From assembly GCA_028695945.1 (NCBI GenBank), contig JAQVIB010000018.1:1-14600 (forward strand): a stretch of DNA of 14,600 nt. The letters are read 5' to 3'. The notes beneath the pieces are model-generated. The model had not been told where the DNA came from and made no database searches. It saw only the letters and a program-made list of their open reading frames with translations. Position 1 is the first letter of the stretch; every line of letters begins with the position of its first letter. Source of the stretch: Lachnospiraceae bacterium. GTDB taxonomy: Bacteria; Bacillota; Clostridia; Lachnospirales; Anaerotignaceae. This document shows, piece by piece, positions 1 to 6,816 of the stretch. Made by a program: the position numbers and the translations under genes.

Positions 1-8
1 TCTCCAAC

Positions 9-674
9 TTAATCCAACCACGTTCTAAGCATTGTTATATAGCTTTGGCTTTCTTTCCAAAATACATCAACATTAAAATTTCCTTCCAGTATTCCAGAAA
101 TATCCGCCGCCACATTTTTGTTTTTCTCCACAACTGCTGCCGCATCACAAAGCCATGGGTTTCCAAAGTGACACATTATAAACTGTATGTCTGGGTGCTT
201 AACTGCCAACTCGTCCAATGTAAGTGGATGGCTGTATTTTAAAAGGCTTCCAGCCTTTGTGCTTGCTACTGCACCTGTATGTATGGCAACAGGCTTATTA
301 TATTTTTCAGCAAGGCAATAAAAAGGCTCATACATTTCATCATACACGTAAAAATGGGTATACCCTGGGTACAATTTAATTCCTACGCAATTATCTCTTT
401 TAAAATGCTTTTCTACCATCTCCACAAAATAACTTATAGGTTTTTCTTTAAATGCATTGCTGTCAAGACCAACGCAATAACTTAAAAAATCAGGATATAT
501 GTGGTTTTCTACATCTAGTTCAAAATTACCCATAACAATTCCATGGCATATGTTGTTACTCTGAAATATTTCACGAATATACTTTTCACTGTTTTGATGT
601 CCAGAAGCTTGGGCAACTTGGGTAAAATCCTCATTTTCTGGTCTAAAGTGTATATGCCCATCTATTATTTTCAT
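9..674 (-). CDS. Amidohydrolase-2 family metal-dependent hydrolase, probably C-terminally truncated
   Basis: The 221-residue product has the layout of the amidohydrolase-2 (ACMSD/TIM-barrel) hydrolases. It shows an N-terminal metal-binding GHIHF (H7, H9), GIKLYPGY around K100, IHTG with H132, CHFG with H169 and ADISG with D191. These are expected metal or catalytic positions of a cytoplasmic hydrolase or decarboxylase; the substrate cannot be told. The start is supported by a very strong ribosome binding site, GGAGGTGA, 6 nt upstream of the ATG, and by a good promoter further upstream. The protein ends at ...RTWLD, just before the place where relatives usually continue into the last strands with an FGTDWP-like motif carrying the final acidic metal ligand. 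That motif is absent here. Translation past the TAA gives V-G-E, which fits a family continuation with Tyr replaced by stop. It is either a truncated gene or a sequence error at the window edge. Family confidence is high; the functional state is doubtful. Confidence 0.8.
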   Translation of the reverse strand: MKIIDGHIHFRPENEDFTQVAQASGHQNSEKYIREIFQSNNICHGIVMGNFELDVENHIYPDFLSYCVGLDSNAFKEKPISYFVEMVEKHFKRDNCVGIKLYPGYTHFYVYDEMYEPFYCLAEKYNKPVAIHTGAVASTKAGSLLKYSHPLTLDELAVKHPDIQFIMCHFGNPWLCDAAAVVEKNKNVAADISGILEGNFNVDVFWKESQSYITMLRTWLD

Positions 675-707
675 AAGTTATCACCTCCAGTGTATATGTT
701 ACAATGC

Positions 708-736
708 ATTATACCATAATTTTACCTGTGTCTTAA
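708..736 (-). promoter_or_regulatory. Sigma-A promoter of the amidohydrolase gene
   Basis: On the minus strand there is a perfect -10 TATAAT (708-713) and a -35 TTAAGA (731-736) with 17-bp spacing, placing the transcription start near 701. The promoter lies just beyond the 3' end of the HEARO-like element, so the gene need not depend on read-through from potABCD or from the element. Confidence 0.7.
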
Positions 737-751
737 GAAAGTTTGGCTAAT

Positions 752-1077
752 TACGTGTTTTTTTGTACATCAAAAACCGGTATACCAAACCGGTTAAAGC
801 AGGCATATCGGCTTAAGACTAGCATTATACCACTTTCGCAGTAGGGGTGCGAGGAAACATATGGCTTCCTTTGGTATAGCTGTGTTGCCTTTCCCAAATG
901 GGTGTTAACAACAATGCTTAATTTTGTCTTCGGCATCGACAAAAAGCTGTTTCGGGCAGCCCTAAAGCATTTCGGCAGTTGTCAACTATGAAGCTACTGA
1001 TTAATGACGTCAGTAGTTTCAAAAACTTCTCTTTGCATTTGGTTTCATAGTCCAACGAAGTGAACGGCTCTAATCAT
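752..1077 (-). ncRNA. HEARO-type RNA / IscB omega-RNA, without an intact iscB (boundaries approximate)
   Basis: This non-coding stretch is packed with nested complementary segments, all consistent with a minus-strand RNA. They are 1044-1051 with 985-992 (8 bp) enclosing a 7-bp hairpin 994-1000/1010-1016; 965-971 with 913-919 (7 bp) enclosing 922-928/938-944 and 946-949/957-960; 872-878 with 826-832 (7 bp) enclosing 852-856/866-870 and 837-840/848-851; 797-800/811-814; and ACCGGT at 776-781 and 789-794. The sequence and the stem order match my memory of the HEARO motif (HNH endonuclease-associated RNA and ORF), now known as the omega-RNA that guides IscB nickases. The 3' end reads in one frame GIPVFDVQKNT then stop, like the first residues of an IscB PLMP domain. 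There is no HNH/RuvC coding sequence downstream, so this would be a stand-alone, non-autonomous copy. In IscB systems the guide is the sequence immediately 5' of the scaffold; here that lies somewhere in about 1066-1125. An ATGA (1074-1077 on the minus strand) sits at the 5' edge. The exact ends are not determinable by eye. Confidence 0.72.
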
Positions 1078-1172
1078 CCACCTGTCAGACCACTGTACCA
1101 CTATATTAACTTATCTTGACCAATTTGTAAATAGGTTAGTTAAAATTTTATAAAATTTTGTTAAATTTTACA

Positions 1173-2252
1173 TCATTTAGAAGCTTTTACCTTTATCCAT
1201 AGTTCCGCCAATTTCTGCTTTAAAACTGCATTATCTTTAAATACTTCATCTTTTTCATATCCTGTTCGTGGCAAATATGCCTCGTTTTCATAATACAATC
1301 CTCCCTGTGCTGTCATTTCATCAAGCACTTCTTGGTTGCTTGAAGCATAACCAACAGTTTCAGAATTACCATAAGATGCATCGTAGGTAAGAACATAGTT
1401 AATAAACTCATGGGCAAGTTCAGGATTTTCGGAATTTGCTGGTATTACCATAGAATCACTCCATACGTTTGTACCCTCTTTTGGCATAATAAATGCCATG
1501 TCTGGGTTTTCATCCAAAACAACCGTTGCATCGCCACTATATACAACTGCCAAATCTTTGTCCCCGTTCATCATGTTGTCAATAACCTCGTCGGTTACAT
1601 AGGTAGGTTGCATTGTGTCGTTTAATTCTTTAAGCCATTGATATGCCTCTTCTATTTCACCCTCGTCTTCTGTATTCATAGAATAACCCAGTGCCTTTAA
1701 GGCAACCATAAAGGAGTCTCTCTCAGAATCGTACATATAAATTTTACCCTTGTAATCTGTATTTTTCAGTATATTAAAGCCCTCTTCTTCAATCAGTTCC
1801 TTTGGTACAGTATTTTTGTTGTATACAATGCCAACACTTCCCCAAAAATATGGCACTGTGTAGTCGTTTTCTGGGTCAACATCTGTGCTTGGCAAGCCTT
1901 CTGCAAGGTTGCTAATATTAGGTATTTTGCTTTTGTCCAGCTTCATTAATGCGTTGTCCTTAATTAATCTTTCAATCATATAGTCCGATGGAACTATAAC
2001 ATCATAAGCATCCCCTGCCTGAAGCTTTGTGTACATCATTTCGTTAGAGTCAAAGTATTCAACAATAACCTTTACCCCAAACTGATCCTCAAAATCTGAA
2101 ATAAGGTTTTCGCCCATATATTCGCCCCAGTTATAAAGCTTTAAGGTATCAGAACTGTATTTACCCTCCTTTGCTCCTCCTGTAGCTTTAGGTGAACCGC
2201 AACCGCTTACCATAAGTACCGTTCCTAATAATACTGCAATCAATTTTTTCAT
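1173..2252 (-). CDS. potD: Spermidine/putrescine-type ABC transporter substrate-binding lipoprotein PotD
   Basis: The 359-residue product begins with a lipoprotein signal peptide: KK, a hydrophobic core, then lipobox MVSG|C with the lipidated Cys at residue 18. It should therefore be anchored outside the membrane and deliver polyamine to the PotB/PotC channel. The mature part has family features: LYNWGEY at 39-45 (the PotD YNWTEY-like ligand-pocket segment), VPSDYM at 87-92, DSERDSFMVALKALGYS at 175-191, VVYSGD at 236-241 and NVWSDSM at 262-268, where Trp and Asp line the amine pocket in characterised PotD proteins. Length is close to E. coli PotD (348). Its ATG overlaps the potC stop by 4 bp (ATGA), indicating translational coupling; AAAGGAA is the ribosome binding site. 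It is last in the operon. Specificity between spermidine and putrescine, or another cation, cannot be settled by eye. Confidence 0.93.
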   Translation of the reverse strand: MKKLIAVLLGTVLMVSGCGSPKATGGAKEGKYSSDTLKLYNWGEYMGENLISDFEDQFGVKVIVEYFDSNEMMYTKLQAGDAYDVIVPSDYMIERLIKDNALMKLDKSKIPNISNLAEGLPSTDVDPENDYTVPYFWGSVGIVYNKNTVPKELIEEEGFNILKNTDYKGKIYMYDSERDSFMVALKALGYSMNTEDEGEIEEAYQWLKELNDTMQPTYVTDEVIDNMMNGDKDLAVVYSGDATVVLDENPDMAFIMPKEGTNVWSDSMVIPANSENPELAHEFINYVLTYDASYGNSETVGYASSNQEVLDEMTAQGGLYYENEAYLPRTGYEKDEVFKDNAVLKQKLAELWIKVKASK

Positions 2253-3037
2253 TTTACTTGTTTCCTTTCTTTAATTAGTGGAATTATATTTATTAACACC
2301 AGAACAATTGTTATAAGTAGAATAATAATTGTAGAAAGTGCGTTAATCGATGGATTTATACGTTTGCTCATGGTGTATACCATAATAGAAATATTGTTAA
2401 CACCATTGCCTGTAACAAAATAAGATATTATAAAATCGTCAAAGCTCATAGTAAATGCAATTAATGCACCCGAAATAATACCTGGCATTATTTGTGGAAC
2501 AATTACCTTTATAAGTGCCTGAAATGGAGTTGCACCTAAGTCCATACATGCATCGGCAAGGTTAGGGTCAAGACGTCTAAGTTTTGGCGTAACGCTTAAC
2601 ATCACGTAAGGTATACAAAACATAATATGTGCCAAAAGCATTGTTACGAATCCTTTTTTTATTCCCAATGAGCTAAAAAACATAAGTAACCCAATTGCAG
2701 TTACAATTTCAGGGTTCATAATAGGTAAATCGTTTGTACGTTCTACCATAGTTTTAAGCACATTGTTGCTTTTAGATAACCCTATAGCAGTAATTGTTCC
2801 CACAATTGTAGAAACTATAGTTGCAATAACAGCTATCAAAACTGTATATACAATACCACTCATCATGTCACTGCTGCTAAACATTTTTTCGTACCATTTA
2901 AGAGAAAATCCACTTAGATGTGTAAGAGATTTATTTCCGTTAAAGGAAAAAACAACTGTATAAATAATAGGTGCATAGAAAAACAACAGCATTATTGCCA
3001 TAAATATTTGGGATATTATTTTTCTTTCTTTTTTCAT
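2249..3037 (-). CDS. potC: Spermidine/putrescine-type ABC transporter permease PotC
   Basis: This 262-residue integral membrane protein is of the binding-protein-dependent permease family. Hydrophobic segments lie at about 9-31, 62-88, 108-124, 129-150, 184-206 and 232-256, matching the usual six helices. The cytoplasmic EAA loop that contacts the ATPase is at about 161-188 (ADACMDLGATPFQALIKVIV followed by PQIMPGI). FDDFIISYF at 199-207 is typical of PotC and of PotI, its putrescine-transport relative. It pairs with PotB to form the channel. Both ends overlap neighbours by an ATGA (4 bp with potB upstream and potD downstream), so the order potB-potC-potD is translationally coupled. Confidence 0.93.
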   Translation of the reverse strand: MKKERKIISQIFMAIMLLFFYAPIIYTVVFSFNGNKSLTHLSGFSLKWYEKMFSSSDMMSGIVYTVLIAVIATIVSTIVGTITAIGLSKSNNVLKTMVERTNDLPIMNPEIVTAIGLLMFFSSLGIKKGFVTMLLAHIMFCIPYVMLSVTPKLRRLDPNLADACMDLGATPFQALIKVIVPQIMPGIISGALIAFTMSFDDFIISYFVTGNGVNNISIMVYTMSKRINPSINALSTIIILLITIVLVLINIIPLIKERKQVK

Positions 3038-3876
3038 TTTGCACCGCCTGTCTTTGCACTTGTGTCCTTATCCACACGCTTTGCTATATACATAGACAAC
3101 ATAATGATAATAGCCATAATAAGAGATATTGCAGATCCAAAATTCCAGTTGCCTGAGGTTAGGAACTGACTTTCAATTACGTTACCAATAAGTACATACT
3201 GTCCTCCGCCCAAAAGCTTCGGTATAAAAAAACTTGAAACCGCTGGCAAAAACACCAATGTAATTCCGCTTATAACCCCTGGAAGAGATAATGGAAGTGT
3301 AACTTTAAGAAACCTTTGCAATTTGTTTGCCCCAAGGTCGTTGGCGGCATCTAAAAGACTTTTATCCATTTTTGTAAGGGAAGTATAAATTTGTAGTATC
3401 ATAAAGGGAATAAAGTTGTATACCATGCCTAACACAACCGCAAAACTTGTATGCAGCATTTTAATTGGAGCTATTCCAAAATACCCCAAAATTCCATTAA
3501 TTACACCGTCATCCTGTAAAATACCCATCCACGCATAAGTACGCACAAGCATATTAATCCACATTGGCAGTGTAATTAGCAAAACCAGCATTGTTTTTGC
3601 CTTTGGGTTTGCATTTGCAATTATATATGCCACAGGATACCCTAACAAAATACATATTACTGTTGTTAAAACTGCAATTACAAGGGAACGCTCAAGTACA
3701 TCAATAAAAATTGGGTCACTGAAAAAATATGTAAAGTTTTCTAGAGTAAAACGAAATGTTGTAACATCGTTGCCTTTTTTGGTAAAAGCATACATAACTA
3801 TTAACAGCATAGGAAGCACAATCATAATGGCTATCCACACCACATATGGGTATGCCATGTTTCGGAATTGCTTCAT
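3034..3876 (-). CDS. potB: Spermidine/putrescine-type ABC transporter permease PotB
   Basis: This 280-residue permease subunit has about six membrane helices and an EAA loop near residues 175-200 (LLDAANDLGANKLQRFLKVT then LPLSLPGV). PMWINMLVRTYAWMGIL around 104-120 is a hallmark of PotB proteins. I chose the ATG at 3876 and not the in-frame TTG at 3882. The GGAGG ribosome binding site, which lies inside the last codons of potA (Lys-Gly-Gly-Tyr), is 9 nt from the ATG but only 3 nt from the TTG. The gene starts 2 nt after the potA stop and overlaps potC by 4 bp at its end. It forms the inner-membrane channel with PotC, driven by PotA. Confidence 0.92.
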   Translation of the reverse strand: MKQFRNMAYPYVVWIAIMIVLPMLLIVMYAFTKKGNDVTTFRFTLENFTYFFSDPIFIDVLERSLVIAVLTTVICILLGYPVAYIIANANPKAKTMLVLLITLPMWINMLVRTYAWMGILQDDGVINGILGYFGIAPIKMLHTSFAVVLGMVYNFIPFMILQIYTSLTKMDKSLLDAANDLGANKLQRFLKVTLPLSLPGVISGITLVFLPAVSSFFIPKLLGGGQYVLIGNVIESQFLTSGNWNFGSAISLIMAIIIMLSMYIAKRVDKDTSAKTGGAK

Positions 3877-3878
3877 AA

Positions 3879-5450
3879 TCAATATCCTCCTTTACTCATT
3901 ATATGTAAATCCTCTGGGCTGAACATCAACCCAACAACCTCATCCACCTTATATTCGTCGGTGGTGTCTATCTTATACTGATAACCCTCTGTCTTAAAAG
4001 TAACTTCATAATCACCCTCAACAATATTTTCAGGGTCAAATGTATATGCCACCTCTGTAATTTCCACTGCACTGTCGTCCTCTAAACTCCATGCCGAAGC
4101 ATTTGCCCAGGTTTTAAGGTCTGTTTCAAGGGCAATACTTTCTTTAATTTCATCAATCTTTTTAAAGAAATTAACAGCAAAAATTTCCTCTTGATATTCG
4201 TTGCTTACAATACGGTTTTCATCACGCACAATCATATTTGCCACTGCCATTGTTCCTGCCGCCGTAGAAAACGTAACGGGATAAATTCCGTTTTTCGCCT
4301 CAATATGATATTCAACCTTATTAATGGAAATCAAATTGTCTGTATCAGGATTCCAAGCTTGTGCGTCTGCACGGGCAATAATATCTGCATCTGTAAGCTC
4401 TTCAACGTCATTTACATCCAAATAGAAATCATTAGCACTAATTTTTTCATTTGCCTCGGTGTTAAACACAGGCTTGTCCTCAGATACATGCATGTTTACG
4501 GTGATACTTGTTCCTACACGGGTTTCCACAATGGTTTCGTAATGGACACCCTTGAATAAAACAGATTTAACAACGCCTTTAAGCATTCCTTTTTCCTTTG
4601 GAACAATATCCAAATCCTCTGGGCGAATAACAACATCAACCTTTTCGTTTTCATCAAAACCATGGTCAACACAAGCGAACTTTTTGTCCTCAAACATTAC
4701 CTCGTTGTCTCTAATCATAATACCATCTATAATATTGCTTTCACCAATGAAATTAGCAACAAATTCATTTACAGGCTCGTTGTAAATATCTGTAGGGCTT
4801 CCAATCTGTTGTATTTCACCGTCTTTCATAACAACAATTTTGTCACTCATGGTAAGAGCTTCCTCTTGGTCATGGGTAACATAAATAAATGTAATACCTA
4901 CTTCCTTTTGAATTTTTTTAAGCTCCTGCTGCATTTCTTTTCTAAGCTTCAAATCCAATGCACCAAGAGGCTCGTCAAGTAAAAGCACCATTGGCTCGTT
5001 TACAAGTGCCCTAGCAATGGCAACCCTCTGCTGTTGACCGCCACTCATTTCAGTAACACTTCTTTTGCCGTAATCCTCAAGGTTAACCAGCTTTAGCATA
5101 CGCATAACCTTTTGCTCTATAATATCTTTAGGCTCTTTTTTAATTTTAAGACCAAATGCTACATTGTCGTATACGTTCATATGTGGAAACAATGCGTATT
5201 TTTGAAAGACGGTGTTTATTTCCCTTTTATATGGAGGTACATTGCTTATTTCCTCGTTGTCAAAAATAACCTGACCCTCTGTTTGGTTAAGAAAACCTCC
5301 TAAAATTCTTAATAGGGTAGTTTTTCCACAACCTGAAGGGCCAAGCAAAGTTACAAACTCGTTCTCGTAAATATCAAGATTAATACCTCTTAAAACCATT
5401 TGACCATTAAAGTCTTTTACTATATTTTTAAACTGAATAAGCTTCCGCAT
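3879..5450 (-). CDS. potA: Polyamine ABC transporter ATPase PotA with an extra tandem module inserted in the TOBE domain
   Basis: Residues 1-240 are a complete ABC ATPase: Walker A GPSGCGKT 37-44, Q-loop Q83, signature SGGQQQR 136-142, Walker B VLLLDE 155-160 and H-loop H193. The C-terminal TOBE region starts as usual (VVIRPEDL 273-280, then KGVVKSVLFKGVHYE) and ends as usual (VGLMFSPEDLHIM 506-518). Between them, roughly 330-500, is an insert absent from ordinary PotA proteins of about 350-380 residues; this protein has 523. The insert holds two similar units (about 339-408 and 424-492), each acidic and predicted beta-rich, with recurring AxAW, an I-x-x-V-x-Y pair and G-x-Y-x-V-T-F signatures, like Ig-like modules. 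The start is the ATG at 5450, preceded by GGAGG at 7 nt; a GTG 12 codons upstream (5486) is unlikely. First gene of potABCD. ATPase identity is certain; the role of the insert is unknown, perhaps regulatory, since the E. coli PotA C-terminus mediates inhibition by spermidine. Confidence 0.93.
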   Translation of the reverse strand: MRKLIQFKNIVKDFNGQMVLRGINLDIYENEFVTLLGPSGCGKTTLLRILGGFLNQTEGQVIFDNEEISNVPPYKREINTVFQKYALFPHMNVYDNVAFGLKIKKEPKDIIEQKVMRMLKLVNLEDYGKRSVTEMSGGQQQRVAIARALVNEPMVLLLDEPLGALDLKLRKEMQQELKKIQKEVGITFIYVTHDQEEALTMSDKIVVMKDGEIQQIGSPTDIYNEPVNEFVANFIGESNIIDGIMIRDNEVMFEDKKFACVDHGFDENEKVDVVIRPEDLDIVPKEKGMLKGVVKSVLFKGVHYETIVETRVGTSITVNMHVSEDKPVFNTEANEKISANDFYLDVNDVEELTDADIIARADAQAWNPDTDNLISINKVEYHIEAKNGIYPVTFSTAAGTMAVANMIVRDENRIVSNEYQEEIFAVNFFKKIDEIKESIALETDLKTWANASAWSLEDDSAVEITEVAYTFDPENIVEGDYEVTFKTEGYQYKIDTTDEYKVDEVVGLMFSPEDLHIMSKGGY

Positions 5451-5554
5451 TTTCGTCCTCCTATAATAACGCCACCTCAGAAACACGTTGATTTATATCA
5501 ATTTCCATAACGGCAAAGTGGGTTTCCCCATATTTTGTATAGAAACCTTACATT

Positions 5555-5582
5555 ATTATACTATGCAAGTGTTTTTTTGCAA
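5555..5582 (-). promoter_or_regulatory. potA: Promoter of the potABCD operon
   Basis: On the minus strand there is a perfect -10 TATAAT (5555-5560) and a -35 TTGCAA (5577-5582) with 16-bp spacing. Transcription would start near 5548, giving a leader of about 100 nt before potA. No riboswitch or attenuator was recognised in the leader. The promoter is back-to-back with that of the HAD phosphatase gene. Confidence 0.7.
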
Positions 5583-5610
5583 CATATTGAAAGAAATATC
5601 CTCTAAAGTT

Positions 5611-5639
5611 TTGTTCTTACACCATCATTGTGATAAAAT
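5611..5639 (+). promoter_or_regulatory. Promoter of the HAD phosphatase gene (extended -10)
   Basis: TTGTTC (5611-5616) and TAAAAT (5634-5639) are 17 bp apart, and a TGA precedes the -10, giving an extended -10 (TGn). The expected start is near 5646, about 30 nt before the ATG. The -35 match is only partial. Confidence 0.5.
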
Positions 5640-5674
5640 AAATGTAAATAATTATCATGAAAGAGTGATTTATA

Positions 5675-6502
5675 ATGAATTCAAATATAAAGCTTATAGC
5701 AACCGACCTTGACGGAACTCTTTTAAACAGCCAAAAGCAGCTTACGCAACCCTTGCTTAACGCAATTTCCAAGCTGCAAAACAATGGCATTGTGTTTGTG
5801 CCTACAACAGGACGTGTATTAAGCTCGGTGCCTGATGAGGTTAAAGCAATTGAGTCTCTAAAATACATAATTACATCCAACGGTGCGGCTATAAACAACT
5901 TACATACTGGCGAAGAAATTGCAAGCTGCCCAATCCCCGAAAACGCCCTAATGGGTGTTATAAAAAAAGCCTCCACCCTGCCTATAATGATGGAAATATT
6001 TTATAAGGGCAACGCCTATGCCGAAAAGAAATTTATAGATAATCTTAGTAATTACGGCGTGGTTGGTTGGCATGTTGACTATGTTCTTTCCACACGTACG
6101 CCTATAAACAGCACGTTGGAATTTGCCAAAGAGAATGCCACACAAATTGAAAATATTAACCTAATATTTGCAGACCCCACCCTTAGGCTTAATTTTAAAC
6201 AATACCTTGAAGAAAAGGACTTTGCCACAGTTACAAGTTCCTCACATAGCAATTTGGAAATTACAAATAAGCTTGCAACAAAAGGGAATGCATTAAACAC
6301 ACTATGCAACAAGCTTAATATTTTGCCTTCACAAGTAGCGGCTTTTGGAGATAGCAGTAATGACTATGACATGCTAAAATTTGCAGGTCTTAGCGTAGCC
6401 ATGGAAAACGGAGAAGAACACATAAAAAAAATTGCCAACCACGTAACCAGTTCCTGTGATGAAAACGGAGTTCTGGCGGCAATTGAAAGGTTTATACTTT
6501 AA
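5675..6502 (+). CDS. Cof-type HAD-IIB family sugar-phosphate phosphatase
   Basis: The 275-residue soluble protein has all four HAD motifs: DLDGT at 11-15 (nucleophile D11, acid/base D13), TTGR at 44-47 (motif II Thr), K203 in ATKGNAL (motif III) and GDSSND at 225-230 (motif IV acids D226 and D230). The region between motifs II and III, about 85-190, is the C2-type cap that defines the Cof/YidA/YbiV group. These enzymes dephosphorylate a range of sugar phosphates, FMN or pyridoxal phosphate; the actual substrate cannot be read from sequence. Length is typical (260-290). The start ATG has only a weak AAGAGTG Shine-Dalgarno. It is a single-gene unit, divergent from potA and followed by a hairpin array. 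Confidence 0.9.
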   Translation: MNSNIKLIATDLDGTLLNSQKQLTQPLLNAISKLQNNGIVFVPTTGRVLSSVPDEVKAIESLKYIITSNGAAINNLHTGEEIASCPIPENALMGVIKKASTLPIMMEIFYKGNAYAEKKFIDNLSNYGVVGWHVDYVLSTRTPINSTLEFAKENATQIENINLIFADPTLRLNFKQYLEEKDFATVTSSSHSNLEITNKLATKGNALNTLCNKLNILPSQVAAFGDSSNDYDMLKFAGLSVAMENGEEHIKKIANHVTSSCDENGVLAAIERFIL

Positions 6503-6518
6503 ACACACATTGAATAAA

Positions 6519-6619
6519 AAGTCAAAGCCATGAGGACTTTGCCCTCAAACATCCATAAGGGTATGATCAGCCCTTTGCTTTGCAAAGCTGTTCTTCGAAC
6601 AGATGGCACTTCTTTGCCA
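6519..6619. repeat. Array of consecutive short hairpins downstream of the HAD gene
   Basis: Perfect short inverted repeats follow one another almost without gaps. They are CAAAG/CTTTG (6523-6527/6537-6541), which competes with TGAGG/CCTCA (6531-6535/6543-6547); AAGGG/CCCTT (6557-6561/6571-6575); the palindrome GCTTTGCAAAGC (6577-6588); CTGTTC/GAACAG (6588-6593/6597-6602); and TGGCA/TGCCA (6604-6608/6615-6619). No open reading frame is credible here. It resembles the composite interspersed palindromic repeats of clostridial genomes; the GTCAAAGCC start is also seen at 13691-13699 after ilvD. It may act in 3'-end formation or transcript stability. Confidence 0.55.
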
Positions 6620-6637
6620 TTGCCACCTTAACCTATC

Positions 6638-6723
6638 TAAAACCGCATATTCATGCGGTTTAATAAAGTTTTTGGTCTCGCTTTTTTCAAAAAGCGAGTA
6701 GGTTTGGGCAACGCCCAAGGTTT
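6638..6723 (-). repeat. 86-bp structured intergenic repeat, copy A (inverted relative to copy B)
   Basis: Read on the minus strand this is nearly identical to the copy at 8249-8334. It has three hairpins: TTGGGC-gtt-GCCCAA, CTCGC...GCGAG with A/T-rich inner stem, and AAACCGCAT...ATGCGGTTT, joined by the constant linker ACCAAAAACTTTATT. Stem bases differ from copy B in a compensatory way. Read on the plus strand, the first hairpin plus TTTAATAAAGTTTTT could act as a weak terminator for the HAD gene. Confidence 0.8.
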
Positions 6724-6779
6724 GTCTACTCTCTGTGTTGTATATTGTATCAGTTTATCTTTTTATAATATAAGTTTTG

Positions 6780-6788
6780 TGTTATAAT
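6780..6788 (+). promoter_or_regulatory. Extended -10 promoter of the fumarase-type operon
   Basis: TGT followed by a perfect TATAAT (6783-6788) gives an extended -10 element (TGnTATAAT). The -35 region at 17 bp (TTTTTA) is poor, which is usual for extended -10 promoters. A second TATAAT at 6764-6769 with no good -35 is an alternative. The leader would be only about 22 nt. Confidence 0.55.
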
Positions 6789-6816
6789 TTACAAAATCAT
6801 TTTAGGAGGTCACTTT

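Noticed and set aside
751..942. A 63-codon minus-strand open reading frame as a real small protein
   Set aside because: It lies wholly inside the structured HEARO-like element, has no Shine-Dalgarno, and its composition follows the RNA stems; only its last residues recall an iscB start.
740..1110. A riboswitch or group II intron fragment as an explanation of the structured region
   Set aside because: I see no known riboswitch core and no group II domain V, and the set of stems plus the iscB-like 3' peptide fits HEARO better.
4191..4559. A 122-codon plus-strand frame opposite the PotA insert
   Set aside because: The potA frame here is continuous, ends in a conserved TOBE motif and has internal duplication; the plus-strand frame has no ribosome binding site and a Cys/Ile-rich shadow composition.
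5451..5486. An upstream GTG start adding 12 residues to PotA
   Set aside because: The ATG at 5450 has an ideal GGAGG at 7 nt, and MRKLIQFKNI is a typical PotA beginning; the upstream stretch would encode the Shine-Dalgarno itself.
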